The translations under genes were made by a program, and so were the position numbers. From assembly GCA_030549175.1 (NCBI GenBank), contig JAUKUA010000006.1:4092001-4156000 (forward strand): a stretch of 64,000 nt of DNA. Direction: 5' to 3'. Below the pieces are notes generated by a model. That model did no database searches, was not told where the DNA came from, and saw only the letters and a program-made list of their open reading frames with translations. How positions within the stretch are numbered: the stretch's first letter is position 1; the number at the start of each line of letters is the position of its first letter. Below are positions 21,027 to 29,999 of this stretch, piece by piece. The DNA comes from Lasiosphaeris hirsuta (taxonomy: Eukaryota; Ascomycota; Sordariomycetes; Sordariales; Lasiosphaeriaceae).

Positions 21027-21757
21027 TTACTTCTGGGTGGTGAAGTCGATCTCGTTGGCCGGGTTGTATCCGCCGTCGGCAGCCTTCTCGCATGTGCAGG
21101 CGTCTAAGTGGGACACAGCAGTCAGTATTGCCATGTCTATACCCCCCCAAGAGGACTTGCTGAAAACCGGATTGACCTACCAGCAGGGCGCGATCCGCAG
21201 GCGCATGTGCTGCCCGCAGGCTTCTGGTTCTCAGAGGCGGCGCGATCGCAGGTGCACTGCCCGGCTGGGCGGGCGCGGCACGAGCAGCGCGCACCTTCAA
21301 CGGCGTTCTCGGTGTTGGACTTGTCGCACGAGCAGTGGAGGGCTGACTGCTTGCCGCACGAGCAGGTGGCTTGCTTGGCTGTGGGCGAGGGCGGTTGCGT
21401 CAGTTAAGATTATTACGTGGTAAGGTTGCTGAAAAATAAAAGAGTGGATGCGGAGCTACGCAGGAAAGATAGAATCGTGCGCCGGCGTGTGACCGGGTCC
21501 GCTTAGTCGTGCGTGTAGGTTCACGGTATCCAAGCCCCGAAAAAGAAACTGTAGAGTAAATATGCGGAGCCCCTGAGTTGGAGCCCCGAAGTAAAAGAAA
21601 AAGAGTTTTCGCAGCAACAGTGAAAATAAAAAAAAAATTAAAAAAAAAATAGAAATAAAACCAAGGCTGATCAGACAGGACAGGGCACGCTCGACGTACC
21701 GCAGACGCACTCAGTGCTCTTACCGCAGCAAGTGGATGCCTTTGCTACTTCAGCCAT
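21027..21757 (-). CDS. Cysteine-rich metallothionein-like protein
   Basis: Three exons, 21757-21700, 21378-21181 and 21103-21027, with introns of 321 bp (GTACGT...CACAG) and 77 bp (GTAGGT...CTTAG). They join in frame to give 110 residues. Sixteen cysteines occur as one CC and seven CxC motifs (CVC, CSC, CSC, CSC, CTC, CAC, CTC). They are set in imperfect repeats such as RCSCRARPAGQCTCDRAASE and TCACGSRPADACTCEKAADG, followed by a Cys-free tail ending NEIDFTTQK. The protein resembles a small conserved fungal Cys-rich family often described as metallothionein-like. Dense CxC pairs imply binding of soft metals (Cu, Zn), probably in the cytosol. Metal binding is inferred from composition. Because the exons are short, the gene is invisible as one open frame. 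Confidence 0.82.
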
Positions 21758-22446
21758 GGCTGCTGCTTGTTGTGGGTGCTGGATAAGGTGGAGTCGTGAA
21801 GCGACTAATGGCAGGCTGTGAAGCTGGCAGGCTGTGAAGCTGGACGGCTGCAGTGCTGTTTGTTGTTTGCTGTTTGTGTGAGAATCGAATGCTGGACGAG
21901 AACAGAGGAGAGAGATGCTGAGGGCTGAGCTCTGGTGGCAGGAGCAAAGACGAGGGACAATGGAGGGGTTGGCTCTTTCTTATACACTGCGGCAATCGCG
22001 AACTGATACGGAGTTAATGGGGCTCAATGGGCTGATGTCACCTGTTGGCGGCGAGGCTGCCAGTGCTGAGACACACACAGGGGTGGATCGGGGCCGCCAA
22101 AAGGCTAAAACCCAGTCTTCGATCCACGCCCCTGGGTCATTGCCGCTGTCCTGATTGGCTGCATGTGTGCCCATGGTCCTGGATGGTGGCCAATCAGCGA
22201 GCAGGTATTTCACATCACGACTTGCTTGACTTGCTCGAGCTCATCTTGGTCATCTTGATAACGATGAGAATGTTGATGAGAAGGTCTGAGGAGTCATTGG
22301 CTACATTCCTCTGGGAAAAATGCATTGCCAGTGGCAAAACTACACAGCCCCACATTAAGTGCCGGGCCCAATGCCATTGCAAACGGTCCCATTCTCGCAA
22401 CCCAAACCACCTTCTCCCACTCCATTCCAATCCCCTTACCCCAAAA
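21758..22446. other. Promoter of the metallothionein-like gene and 3' flank of the coiled-coil gene
   Basis: 689 bp with no supported gene. The part near 21790-21850 has short direct repeats (GCAGGCTGTGAAGCTGG occurs in tandem) within the likely 5' leader or promoter. No metal-response element could be named with confidence. Confidence 0.45.
21979..21984 (-). promoter_or_regulatory. Candidate TATA box of the metallothionein-like gene
   Basis: TATAAG on the minus strand, 222 bp upstream of the start codon at 21757. A purine-rich stretch follows it and the leader near the ATG contains AAC/CAA runs, as in strongly expressed fungal genes. Placement is plausible; it has not been tested against a transcript start. 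Confidence 0.4.
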
Positions 22447-24167
22447 TCAGGTCTTTGGGCCAGACGGGACCTCCTTGATCCCCAGGGCAACCACAGCAGT
22501 GACATCCGCAGGAGACTGAGACTGCTGTCCCTTCTTATGCCCTATCAGGCCCTGCTTGCCTTCGGCAGGACGACCTTGTCCAGACGATGCCCCTGGGTTC
22601 GTAACAGGTATCTCTGCCCTCACACTGAGCCTCCGCTTCATAATCTTCTTTTGCGCCTCGTGTCCCTTCATCCTGTCATGGTTTATGGCCTTCTCCATCT
22701 CCTCCTTGGCGGCCACTACGGCGGTCTGATCTGACCACAGTGCCTTGGCGCCGTAGATGACTTCGTCGCGGATTCCGATCTGGGGAAACAGCGGTAATAT
22801 CGGCTCAGACTTCTCTCCCCCGACCAGCGGACCAAAATCTGAGTGGAAATCGTACTTCCTGTCAAGCTGTGCTGTCAACCCAAATTCTGCGCTGACGCGG
22901 AACGTGGACCGCTGCAATGGAGCCCAAAGCTCTATGGCCCGTTCGAGAATTTCCTCAAGTTTGCTATGGAATACGTCCCGCGTGATTGATGAGGGAAGTA
23001 AAGAGTCAAGCGCCTTGCAGACATCCCTCTTTGCCGAGCTGATCGCCTGCAGTCGTGCATCGTCGCCCGTGTTGGATTCGCTAAGAAGCTGGAGGCGTAC
23101 GATCGATTCGCGTCCAATATAGCCGGATTGAGCGTGGCCGTCCCCGGCTTCAGGATAGCCATCCCTGGTCTCGAGATAAGACAGCATGGTCGAGACCGCA
23201 TGTTGAAGATTGGGGTCGCGGAAGTACATGTCAACAAAGATGTGATCGGTCAAGGCTCTGCCAATGACATATTCGGCGACGGCGCATCTCATGACTTGCG
23301 CTGGGGCGCTCGTGGAAAGCGATAGTGGCATTTTTGTGAGGCCGGCAATGGCACTTGGGAGCGAAGCCTGCTCTTGGATTAGTGCGGTTGTTAGAGCCAT
23401 AATGTATCCAGATACACATACTGGAGTCTCTTCTACAGCTCGGAAGAATTCGAATGCCAAAGCATGGCACTCATCTGCGAGACCTTCAAACTCGCCACTG
23501 GACAAGTCAGTAGGCATCCAGAGGGAGAGAGAGATAGGGGTACGAACAACCTCCCGATGTCACATTCTTCCAGCTCTTTCACCCGCACAAAGTCTTCCAG
23601 CCGCCTGAGTTTCCCTTCCACAACGGTGCACCCAAGCTTCCACTCATTGTGCTTTGCTTTACTACCCTCCAGCTCTTTGTGTTTCTTCTTTAGCAAATTA
23701 CTTTCTTTAGCGAGTGCTGAAGAAAGCTGCTTCTTCTCAGCTTTTGCGAGTCTTGCTTCCTCTTTGACCTTCTGGAGTTGGTCTTTGGTTTCGCGGAGAG
23801 CGTGTCGCGTGTCTTCAAACTCGCCGAGCTGGTCCTCGAGCTCCTTCTGCTTGGCAGAAAATTCCTTCCACAAGACGGCCTTGTCGGTCTCTAACCTCTT
23901 GATCTCGTCGCGGAGATTGGCAATCTCGTCATCCTTTGTCGTGCGCAAGTTCTGGATCTCGGCTTCTTTAGTCTTCAAGTCGGCTTTGAGTCTCTTTTGG
24001 TTGTCCAAAAGTCGCTCAAAGTCCTCCACAGCCACAACGTCCTCCCTCAACTCTTTAGCCAAGCCGCAGATCTTGCTTAGGGTGTCAAAGACCCTGGAGC
24101 ACTTTGCCGTCGACTTTGTGGACGATTCGCCATCGCCTGTGTTGCCCCTTTTCTTGTTGTCAGACAT
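22447..24167 (-). CDS. Coiled-coil protein of unknown function
   Basis: Exons 24167-23551 and 23497-22447 with a 53-bp intron (GTTGTT...TCCAG, CTGAC branch site 10 bases before the acceptor) give 555 residues; the junction reads ECDIGSGEFEGLADEC. The intron is needed because exon 1's frame otherwise runs into a stop, and both sides are clearly coding. Residues of about 30-205 are a near-continuous coiled coil (DFERLLDNQKRLKADLKTKE, KQKELEDQLGEFEDTRHAL). The second half is globular, then a basic, Gln/Ser-rich tail (AQKKIMKRRLSVRAE). No enzymatic motif was seen. The donor GTTGTT is weak, but alternatives such as GTACCC do not keep frame. Function unknown; a scaffold-like role is only a guess. 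Confidence 0.75.
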
Positions 24168-24610
24168 CTCAAGGGTTGTTATTGTTACTCAGGGGGCTAC
24201 AATCCAGGGGGCTGTGTGTGACTTGGAAAGTTCGATAGGGTGCATGTCATTGTCCGTCTCCCAACATGGGCCGCGGCGCTACTTAACTTCGTTGGGACCA
24301 TGGTATCTGCTTCCGTTGGCAATTGCTTGAGATGTCATTTTTGGGAGCTGGCGGGTAGACAACGGGTTTGTCCTATTGAGCATCGTGTATCCCCCGAGAA
24401 TGCACCTAGCCGACACTGGCGTCTGGGGCATTGTTTGCTTGCATTTGACTCACACGCCGTAGGGCGCCATAGGCCGGCCATAGGCCACCCATTTTGGTGC
24501 TGTTCACGGGGGAAACAATTGGCCAGCTCCGTTTGCATCAGAACGAGAGGCGACGTCTGCCACGGAAAACCAGATCACCCATGGAAGAGAGAGCGGTGAC
24601 AAATCGTAGT
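24168..24610. other. Promoter region of the coiled-coil gene
   Basis: 443 bp between the stop of the methyltransferase-like gene and the start of the coiled-coil gene, both on the minus strand. No other feature was seen. Confidence 0.5.
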
Positions 24611-25792
24611 TTAACCCTTTGTAAATAGATACATCTCGACTGACTGCGCCTCGTCGCCGAGAACCGGGAGTGGCAGCACGTCCTTCTCACGGACGGCCCA
24701 GCCATCATTCAGCATCAGGTCGAAGAACTGTCTCTCAGACGAATGCCTAGGCTTGGTGGAGAGGAAAATCTTCATGGCGCAGGGGGACTCAGAGTGTTGG
24801 GCCGAGTGAGTGTGGAGGGCAGAGAGAGTTTGTACCAGGGCGAGCAACGTGTCGGTATTGTAAGTGCACTCGCTGACAACGACAAGATCCCACGGACGGG
24901 TTTGTACTTTCTCGCCAAACTTCCCATCCTTGCCCTCCTCCCAATCCAGACTCTCGAAGTCGATGCTGGGCGCAGTCTCTTCTGGGCCCCGCTCCTGGCC
25001 AAGACGGCGAGAAATGTTCGCCCGTGCCCGTCCCTCGGCATCCTGGAGGTCGGTCATGAGGACATTGGGAACCTTGCCGCTTCCAGCGAAGGCCGCGCCC
25101 AGGATGCGCGCAATTCCGATGCCGACGATACCTACGCCACATCCCAGTTCGAGGATGTTCAGGGGCTGGTCTCGCTGACGCAGCATGCCGCTTAGCACGG
25201 GCATCGGCTTCAGATCGCCGGCAGCGTCTAGGCACATATCCGCAATGTAGGAGACAGTTACGACGCCGCCATCCCAGATGTGGCGGGCGATGCTGTCGCC
25301 AAAGTCTTCTTCGACCTGCAGGACATTCACGGGGGGGTCCGGGTCGCTGGCGGCCAGTCGTAGACTCCGGAAGCACACCTCGGTCTTGACGGCGTCCTCG
25401 CCCTCGCCCACGGGCATGTCGGCATAGACACCCATGATGAGGGCCTGTCCATCTGGCCTGGGGTAGACGTCATTTGTGCCAAGGACGGCTAGGCGGCGGT
25501 TTGTCGCCCGGATCTGGATGGTCTCAAGGGGCATCCTGGGCGGGATTGGCAAGTCGACCTTCAAGACGCGCATGCCCCCTTGCCACCTGGGGTTCTTGGC
25601 CTGGGTAAGGTCATAGGGTCTGAGAACACCCTTCTTATCATGGTATGCGCCAACGACAGAGAGCTCGATATGGGCATCGGTTGACAGGAAGGCATCCCCC
25701 AGGTCGGTTGTGATGGTCACGACCAGCTTGAGCCACTGGCCTGACCGTCCCCGCACCATCGTCGGCGCTCGCAGCAATCTTATGTAGTGCAT
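24611..25792 (-). CDS. METTL21-type (Methyltransf_16) protein-lysine methyltransferase-like protein
   Basis: Single exon, 393 residues, starting MHYIRLLRAP. The C-terminal half has a seven-beta-strand SAM-dependent methyltransferase fold. Motif I is LNILELGCGVGIVGIGIAR (residues 211-229), a D-containing acidic strand is VLMTDLQDA, and a motif IV-like strand is WDLVVVSECTYNTDT (301-315), where family-16 enzymes have (D/S)xxY. The ARHIWDGGVVTVSYI segment (169-183) matches the pre-motif-I helix (IWDgg/saxxL) of this family. The first 150 residues are an extra N-terminal domain of unknown role. Family members methylate lysines on translation factors and chaperones; the substrate here cannot be told. 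It is divergent from the deaminase-fold gene. Confidence 0.85.
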   Translation of the reverse strand: MHYIRLLRAPTMVRGRSGQWLKLVVTITTDLGDAFLSTDAHIELSVVGAYHDKKGVLRPYDLTQAKNPRWQGGMRVLKVDLPIPPRMPLETIQIRATNRRLAVLGTNDVYPRPDGQALIMGVYADMPVGEGEDAVKTEVCFRSLRLAASDPDPPVNVLQVEEDFGDSIARHIWDGGVVTVSYIADMCLDAAGDLKPMPVLSGMLRQRDQPLNILELGCGVGIVGIGIARILGAAFAGSGKVPNVLMTDLQDAEGRARANISRRLGQERGPEETAPSIDFESLDWEEGKDGKFGEKVQTRPWDLVVVSECTYNTDTLLALVQTLSALHTHSAQHSESPCAMKIFLSTKPRHSSERQFFDLMLNDGWAVREKDVLPLPVLGDEAQSVEMYLFTKG

Positions 25793-26427
25793 TTTGGCTG
25801 GTTAGAAATCTGCGATGGCGTTGATGTGCGTGCAATTGCCCCGAAACCGTATTTCGGCGATTTTTTGGGGCTGCAAAATCTGCAGAGGGTTCGCGGGAGG
25901 AGTCGACGGCGTTCATGAACCAGGGTTAGGGTCAAATGGCCGGCCCAGCTGCAGCAACCTCACTCAGGTCAGGAAGGTGCATACACCCACCATGTTTCCT
26001 GCGACGACATCGTTAGGTTCCAGGTTGCTTCTTGCACCTTCCCTAGCCCATTTACCACCGGCACCATTCTTTGCATTCTTTGCAAAGCTGATTGACGGAC
26101 CAGATGGACAGAAACGCTGGTGTGGACCGATCATTCCTAGTGCCAATCGGCCCAGCCAATCCGCCGGTCCAATTCGCGATTGACGATGGCCGCCCGGCGA
26201 CTGCCGAGTTCAGCTCCAGCGATTTCTCGGTGGCCGCCGCGACCTGGAACGCCAATGTCCAACACACATGAGGCATAAAAGAGCCCAGTCACTCGCCGTC
26301 CTTGCCAACGCCCTGGCCAAGGTAGGCCCCAGAACCATCCTGACCAACAAAAAACCAAGAAATTGCACTCCCAATCCCCTGCATCTCATTGTCTTATCGT
26401 CTCATCACCCACCCCATCCGCGCCAGC
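25793..26427. promoter_or_regulatory. Divergent promoter region, methyltransferase-like and deaminase-fold genes
   Basis: 635 bp between two outward-pointing start codons. It should hold both promoters. A single TTAGGG-like motif near 25925 is not a repeat. No TATA box was recognised. Confidence 0.45.
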
Positions 26428-27078
26428 ATGTCCAACCCAAACTCAGCTGCGACACTTCTGTCCACCATCCTCCGCGTCACCGAGGACAAGATTGTGCCGC
26501 TCACTCGCGCCGGCGTCTCTTCTGGCAGCAAGCTCTTCGGCGCCGCCATCCTGACCCGGTCCGATCTCGAGCCCGTGACCGTAGCAACCAACAATGAGCG
26601 CGCATCACCCCTTCTCCACGGCGAGATAAACTGTATCCAGCAATTCTTTTCTTCCCCAGCCGAGGGCCGGCCGGCCACCAAAGATTGCGTCTTCTTGGCC
26701 ACCCATGAGCCGTGCTCGCTCTGCTTGAGCGGCATCACATGGGCGGGTTTCAACGAGTTCTACTATCTCTTCACCTACGAGGATAGCCGGGATCTCTTCG
26801 CAATTCCGTACGACATCGACATTCTAGAGCAAGTGTTCCGCGTGCCTGGGCCATCTGATACCCAAGAGACGCTAGCCGCCCGACCCCTTTACAACCGCAA
26901 GAACAAGTTCTTCACCGCAAAGAGCTTGACTGACCTGCTGGACGAGGTCCCCGACGAGGCTGAACGCCAGCACTGGGCAAGTGAGATTGCCAGGGTCAAG
27001 AATTTGTACAACTCCCTCAGCGAAACATACCAAGAGGGCAAGAAAGCCGGTGCCGAGAGTGCCAGCGTTTGGAAGTGA
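26428..27078 (+). CDS. CMP/dCMP-deaminase-fold protein
   Basis: Single exon, 216 residues. The zinc site of the cytidine deaminase superfamily is complete: HGE at residues 64-66 (LLHGEINCIQQFF) and PCSLC at 95-99 (THEPCSLCLSGITWAGFNEF). H64, C96 and C99 should bind zinc, and E66 should act as proton shuttle. The N-terminus has the expected substrate-side strand (SSGSKLFGAAILTR...VTVATNNE). Family members deaminate cytosine, guanine or adenine in free nucleosides, nucleotides or tRNA. The substrate is not evident; the long C-terminal part after residue 120 is typical of fungal stand-alone members. The ATG at 26428 (context CAGCATGTCC) is preferred to an in-frame one at 26389, which adds only 13 non-conserved residues. 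Confidence 0.85.
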   Translation: MSNPNSAATLLSTILRVTEDKIVPLTRAGVSSGSKLFGAAILTRSDLEPVTVATNNERASPLLHGEINCIQQFFSSPAEGRPATKDCVFLATHEPCSLCLSGITWAGFNEFYYLFTYEDSRDLFAIPYDIDILEQVFRVPGPSDTQETLAARPLYNRKNKFFTAKSLTDLLDEVPDEAERQHWASEIARVKNLYNSLSETYQEGKKAGAESASVWK

Positions 27079-27641
27079 GCAAGGGAATCTTTCCCGCTCT
27101 GCTGCTCTTTTGTTTGCAATTATAGCAGACTTAAGGGGTCAAGGCCGAGGCCATCTCTCGCTACCTCGGCTGTGATTTCCAACTGTTTTTACGTTTATAA
27201 TGAATGAACCATTCTTTCCGCACTCGCGAGTTTGTAGCATTGAAGGTTTGATCCCCCGAGATTGTTGGGGGGGAGGGCCTAGGTTTTTAAAGAGGCTTTG
27301 AGGTGTGCCCGGGTTCTTCAAATAGTTATAGCATCTGATACAACACCTTTTTAGACTTTCCAAACGCCTTTTTTGATGTTTCCGAACGCCTATTTATGTC
27401 ACGGAAATCCCTCTTCATTTCCAGACCTGGGCTTTTCGCGTTGCTAGGTATCGATCTGTTGGGCCCTGCCAAGGGGTCCCCCAAAACTGCTCCTTCCCTG
27501 TCCGGGCACTGCATCTGGACGTGCTCCTGCCCTAGAAACAAAAAACCACTGTTAATTACAACGCGACCTTGAAATTTCTGGTCTTTTGCCATTGCCATCA
27601 TTCGCTAGGAACCCCATTATTTAGCATTACTATCGTTGATC
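27079..27641. other. Intergenic region
   Basis: 563 bp between the deaminase-fold gene and the orphan low-complexity gene, AT-richer than its neighbours. No RNA gene or repeat was noticed. It probably holds the promoter of the downstream frame. Confidence 0.45.
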
Positions 27642-29951
27642 ATGGATGCATTAATATCGACCCTCAAGGACGCCCCGCCTTGGCCAAAGTTTATCGCTTT
27701 CGAAGGCGGCCAGCCCTTCGGCACGAGTCTTAAACATCATGATGGCCTCCGTTCCCTGTTGGAGGCTGCTTGCCGGATCAAAGACCACCCCATCGACACC
27801 GAGATGGCGAGCCGACTTAACTCACCTTTGACGGCCGTTGAGCGACTGCGGAAACCCTCGACGAGCCTCCCCAAGTTCTCGTGCTTTGCAAGCTCGGTGC
27901 CCGGGAATGTCGAAACACTCTCCGAAGAGGATGGCGAGAGCGATTCCGAGGAGCAGAGCGACCAACCCTCCCCCAACGACACGGATACCGAAGCCAACCC
28001 CGGCCATATTCTCGAGCGGGCGGAGCAGCTTTCCAAGGAGGAAGTCGAAGACGATTCCGTAGTGAAGAGCGAGCAAAGCCCCCCCAAAGGTACCGAAATT
28101 GATCCCAACCCCGACCCGGCGGTCAACCAGGCCGAAGAGCTCCCCCAAGGAGACGTCAAAGCCTGCCGGGGCAGCGACCAGCCCTTCCCCAAGGAAACCG
28201 ACGCCGACGCCAAACCCACCCCGGTGCCCGAACAAGATGAACAACTCCCCCAAGCGGATGTCGAAAGCGATCCCAAGACGCAGGGCGAACAAGCCTCTCC
28301 GGAGGAAGCTGATACTGGCGCTGATCCTGACCGAGTGCCCAAGGAGGTAGAGCAACCCTCGAAAGGGGGTACCGAACCAAGCTTTGAGAAAGGTGGCAAC
28401 CAGCCCCCTCTCCAAAAAGACCCCACCGATGTCATCTCAAAAGCTCTCGACGACATGCTTTCCCCCAAAATACCGACCGTTCAAGGCATAATCGAAGACA
28501 AGCCAGAGAATGCGGCAGCATCGATAGGGGCTGTCTTATCAGGGGAAACGAAATCAGAGGGCAAGACAGAGTTGCTCTCACAGACAAGAGCGGAACAGGC
28601 CGAAGGAGATAAAGACAGTCCCAAGGATGTGGAGGCGCATCAGGACAACGCTCCCGCCGATGACTTGGGAATCAACAAGGGCAAGATGACATTTGATGAC
28701 ATAGTATCCAAGAAGTTCGACTGGGCGGATGACGTACCGACAGAAGAAGAGCAGATGAGAATGCTCAGAGAATCGGACTATATACCTTGGACCACCGTCA
28801 TGTCAAAAAGGGAAAGCAAGGGCAAGGAAATCGATCCGGGGGCCGAGGGTTCTGTAGAAAACCCGGTAAAGGATGTTAAACTTGGCTCGATGTCGTGGCG
28901 CACCGGTACAGACACCTACGTTGACAGCCCGACAGTCGTGCTACGCCAGCGCCAGCCCAAGGACAACACCCTCGAGCGCTCGCAAGAGCCTCAGCATTTA
29001 GACACCCAGAATTGGCGGAGGGAGGCAAAGCCCAAATCGCAACCCCATTCCCGATCCAATATATACGGAGCAGCGATCGACTCAAAGCCTAAGGTGGTCG
29101 ACTCAACGCCTAAGGCTGTACCTATTGGGGAGCCAAAGTCCAACCCGCAGCCCCTTTCCGGATCCAATGTAGACAGACCACCGGCGGTCTACTCAAAAGT
29201 CTACTCACCAAGATCACCGAGTGCATCTAAGGTTTTGTGGGAGGCGTCACAAACATTTGCGGACGCGTTGAGAGCACCGAAAAAGGACCCAACGCCACCA
29301 CTAAACCCCATACCACTCGCACCGAAGATCTCGGGAAAGCAATTTAAGGCACGGTCAAAGACAGCAGCTGCCCCGCTGGCAGCGTTGGTACCTGACTTGC
29401 CAAAGCTTGTGACTACCCCAGCGCCGGCACCCGACTTGCCGAAGCTTGTGGAGACAGAGGGAGAAGATCTCAGTTTGGCCTTGGAAGGCCCGCTTGACCC
29501 ACCGGCGACAAAATCGACATTGTCTCCAACCTCACCACCTGGATCTGCCCCTGTCGTCAACTTGCCTATCCCAACTCCTGCCGCCAAGCTCCCTGATCCG
29601 GAACCGCAAGTTCCAGAGGTAGTATCAGCCACGCCTGTTGTCAACTTGCCTATCCCAACTCCTGCTATTAAGCTACCTGACCCGGAACCGCAAGCTCCAG
29701 AGGTAGTGTCAACCACCCCGGCGGAGGCATCCGAGGTAAAGACAGAACCAGCTGCAAGTCCGGTACCCGAAAATACAGAGTTGAAAGAGGCTCTTCCACC
29801 CGACGATAGGCACTTGAAAGAGGAATCGGTCACCGTCTGGGGAAAATCGAAGGAGGCTCTTGTACCCGAAAACACCGTTGGGGAAACATCGAAGGAGGCT
29901 TTGGCTTCGTCAGCAGCTCCAGTGAAGAAGAAAAAAAAGACTGTATCGTAG
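27642..29951 (+). CDS. Orphan acidic/proline-rich repeat protein
   Basis: 769 codons from ATG 27642 (the frame opens with non-ATG codons) to TAG at 29949. The first 85 residues look globular (MDALISTLKDAPPWPKFIAF...). Residues of about 95-245 are four to five degenerate repeats of about 35 residues on the theme E(E/A)xLpqxDVExDpxxxxEQxpPxxTDxxxxP. The C-terminal third is Pro-rich with a perfect-period 84-bp duplication (VVNLPIPTPA...LPDPEPQ twice). The end is Lys-rich (KKKKKTVS). No domain is recognised. The next frame (30000-31475) lies 48 bp on, in the same phase, with no other stop between. So this may be the first part of a single longer protein cut by an amber codon. Probably disordered; function unknown. 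Confidence 0.65.
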   Translation: MDALISTLKDAPPWPKFIAFEGGQPFGTSLKHHDGLRSLLEAACRIKDHPIDTEMASRLNSPLTAVERLRKPSTSLPKFSCFASSVPGNVETLSEEDGESDSEEQSDQPSPNDTDTEANPGHILERAEQLSKEEVEDDSVVKSEQSPPKGTEIDPNPDPAVNQAEELPQGDVKACRGSDQPFPKETDADAKPTPVPEQDEQLPQADVESDPKTQGEQASPEEADTGADPDRVPKEVEQPSKGGTEPSFEKGGNQPPLQKDPTDVISKALDDMLSPKIPTVQGIIEDKPENAAASIGAVLSGETKSEGKTELLSQTRAEQAEGDKDSPKDVEAHQDNAPADDLGINKGKMTFDDIVSKKFDWADDVPTEEEQMRMLRESDYIPWTTVMSKRESKGKEIDPGAEGSVENPVKDVKLGSMSWRTGTDTYVDSPTVVLRQRQPKDNTLERSQEPQHLDTQNWRREAKPKSQPHSRSNIYGAAIDSKPKVVDSTPKAVPIGEPKSNPQPLSGSNVDRPPAVYSKVYSPRSPSASKVLWEASQTFADALRAPKKDPTPPLNPIPLAPKISGKQFKARSKTAAAPLAALVPDLPKLVTTPAPAPDLPKLVETEGEDLSLALEGPLDPPATKSTLSPTSPPGSAPVVNLPIPTPAAKLPDPEPQVPEVVSATPVVNLPIPTPAIKLPDPEPQAPEVVSTTPAEASEVKTEPAASPVPENTELKEALPPDDRHLKEESVTVWGKSKEALVPENTVGETSKEALASSAAPVKKKKKTVS
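27924..28380 (+). repeat. Degenerate repeats of about 105 bp in the orphan gene
   Basis: Four to five consecutive coding units of about 34-38 residues. Each pairs an EQxxPxxxDTxxxP-like part with an AExLxxxxVExD-like part. They are seen best in the protein; the DNA copies are divergent. Confidence 0.55.
29553..29720 (+). repeat. 84-bp tandem duplication
   Basis: Two adjacent 84-bp copies (29553-29636 and 29637-29720), each encoding VVNLPIPTPA(A/I)KLPDPEPQ(V/A)PEVVS(A/T)TP split over 28 codons. The few differences between copies indicate a fairly recent duplication. Confidence 0.85.
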
Positions 29952-29999
29952 TTCGATACAAATATTGGGACCGCGCCAAGGCCTCTTGGCGGTGGAGAA

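Noticed and set aside
29949..29951. Amber codon as an intron boundary (TAG acceptor) at the end of the orphan gene
   Set aside because: No donor with a matching phase and a branch site within 50-200 bases looked credible; nonsense change or true stop is simpler.
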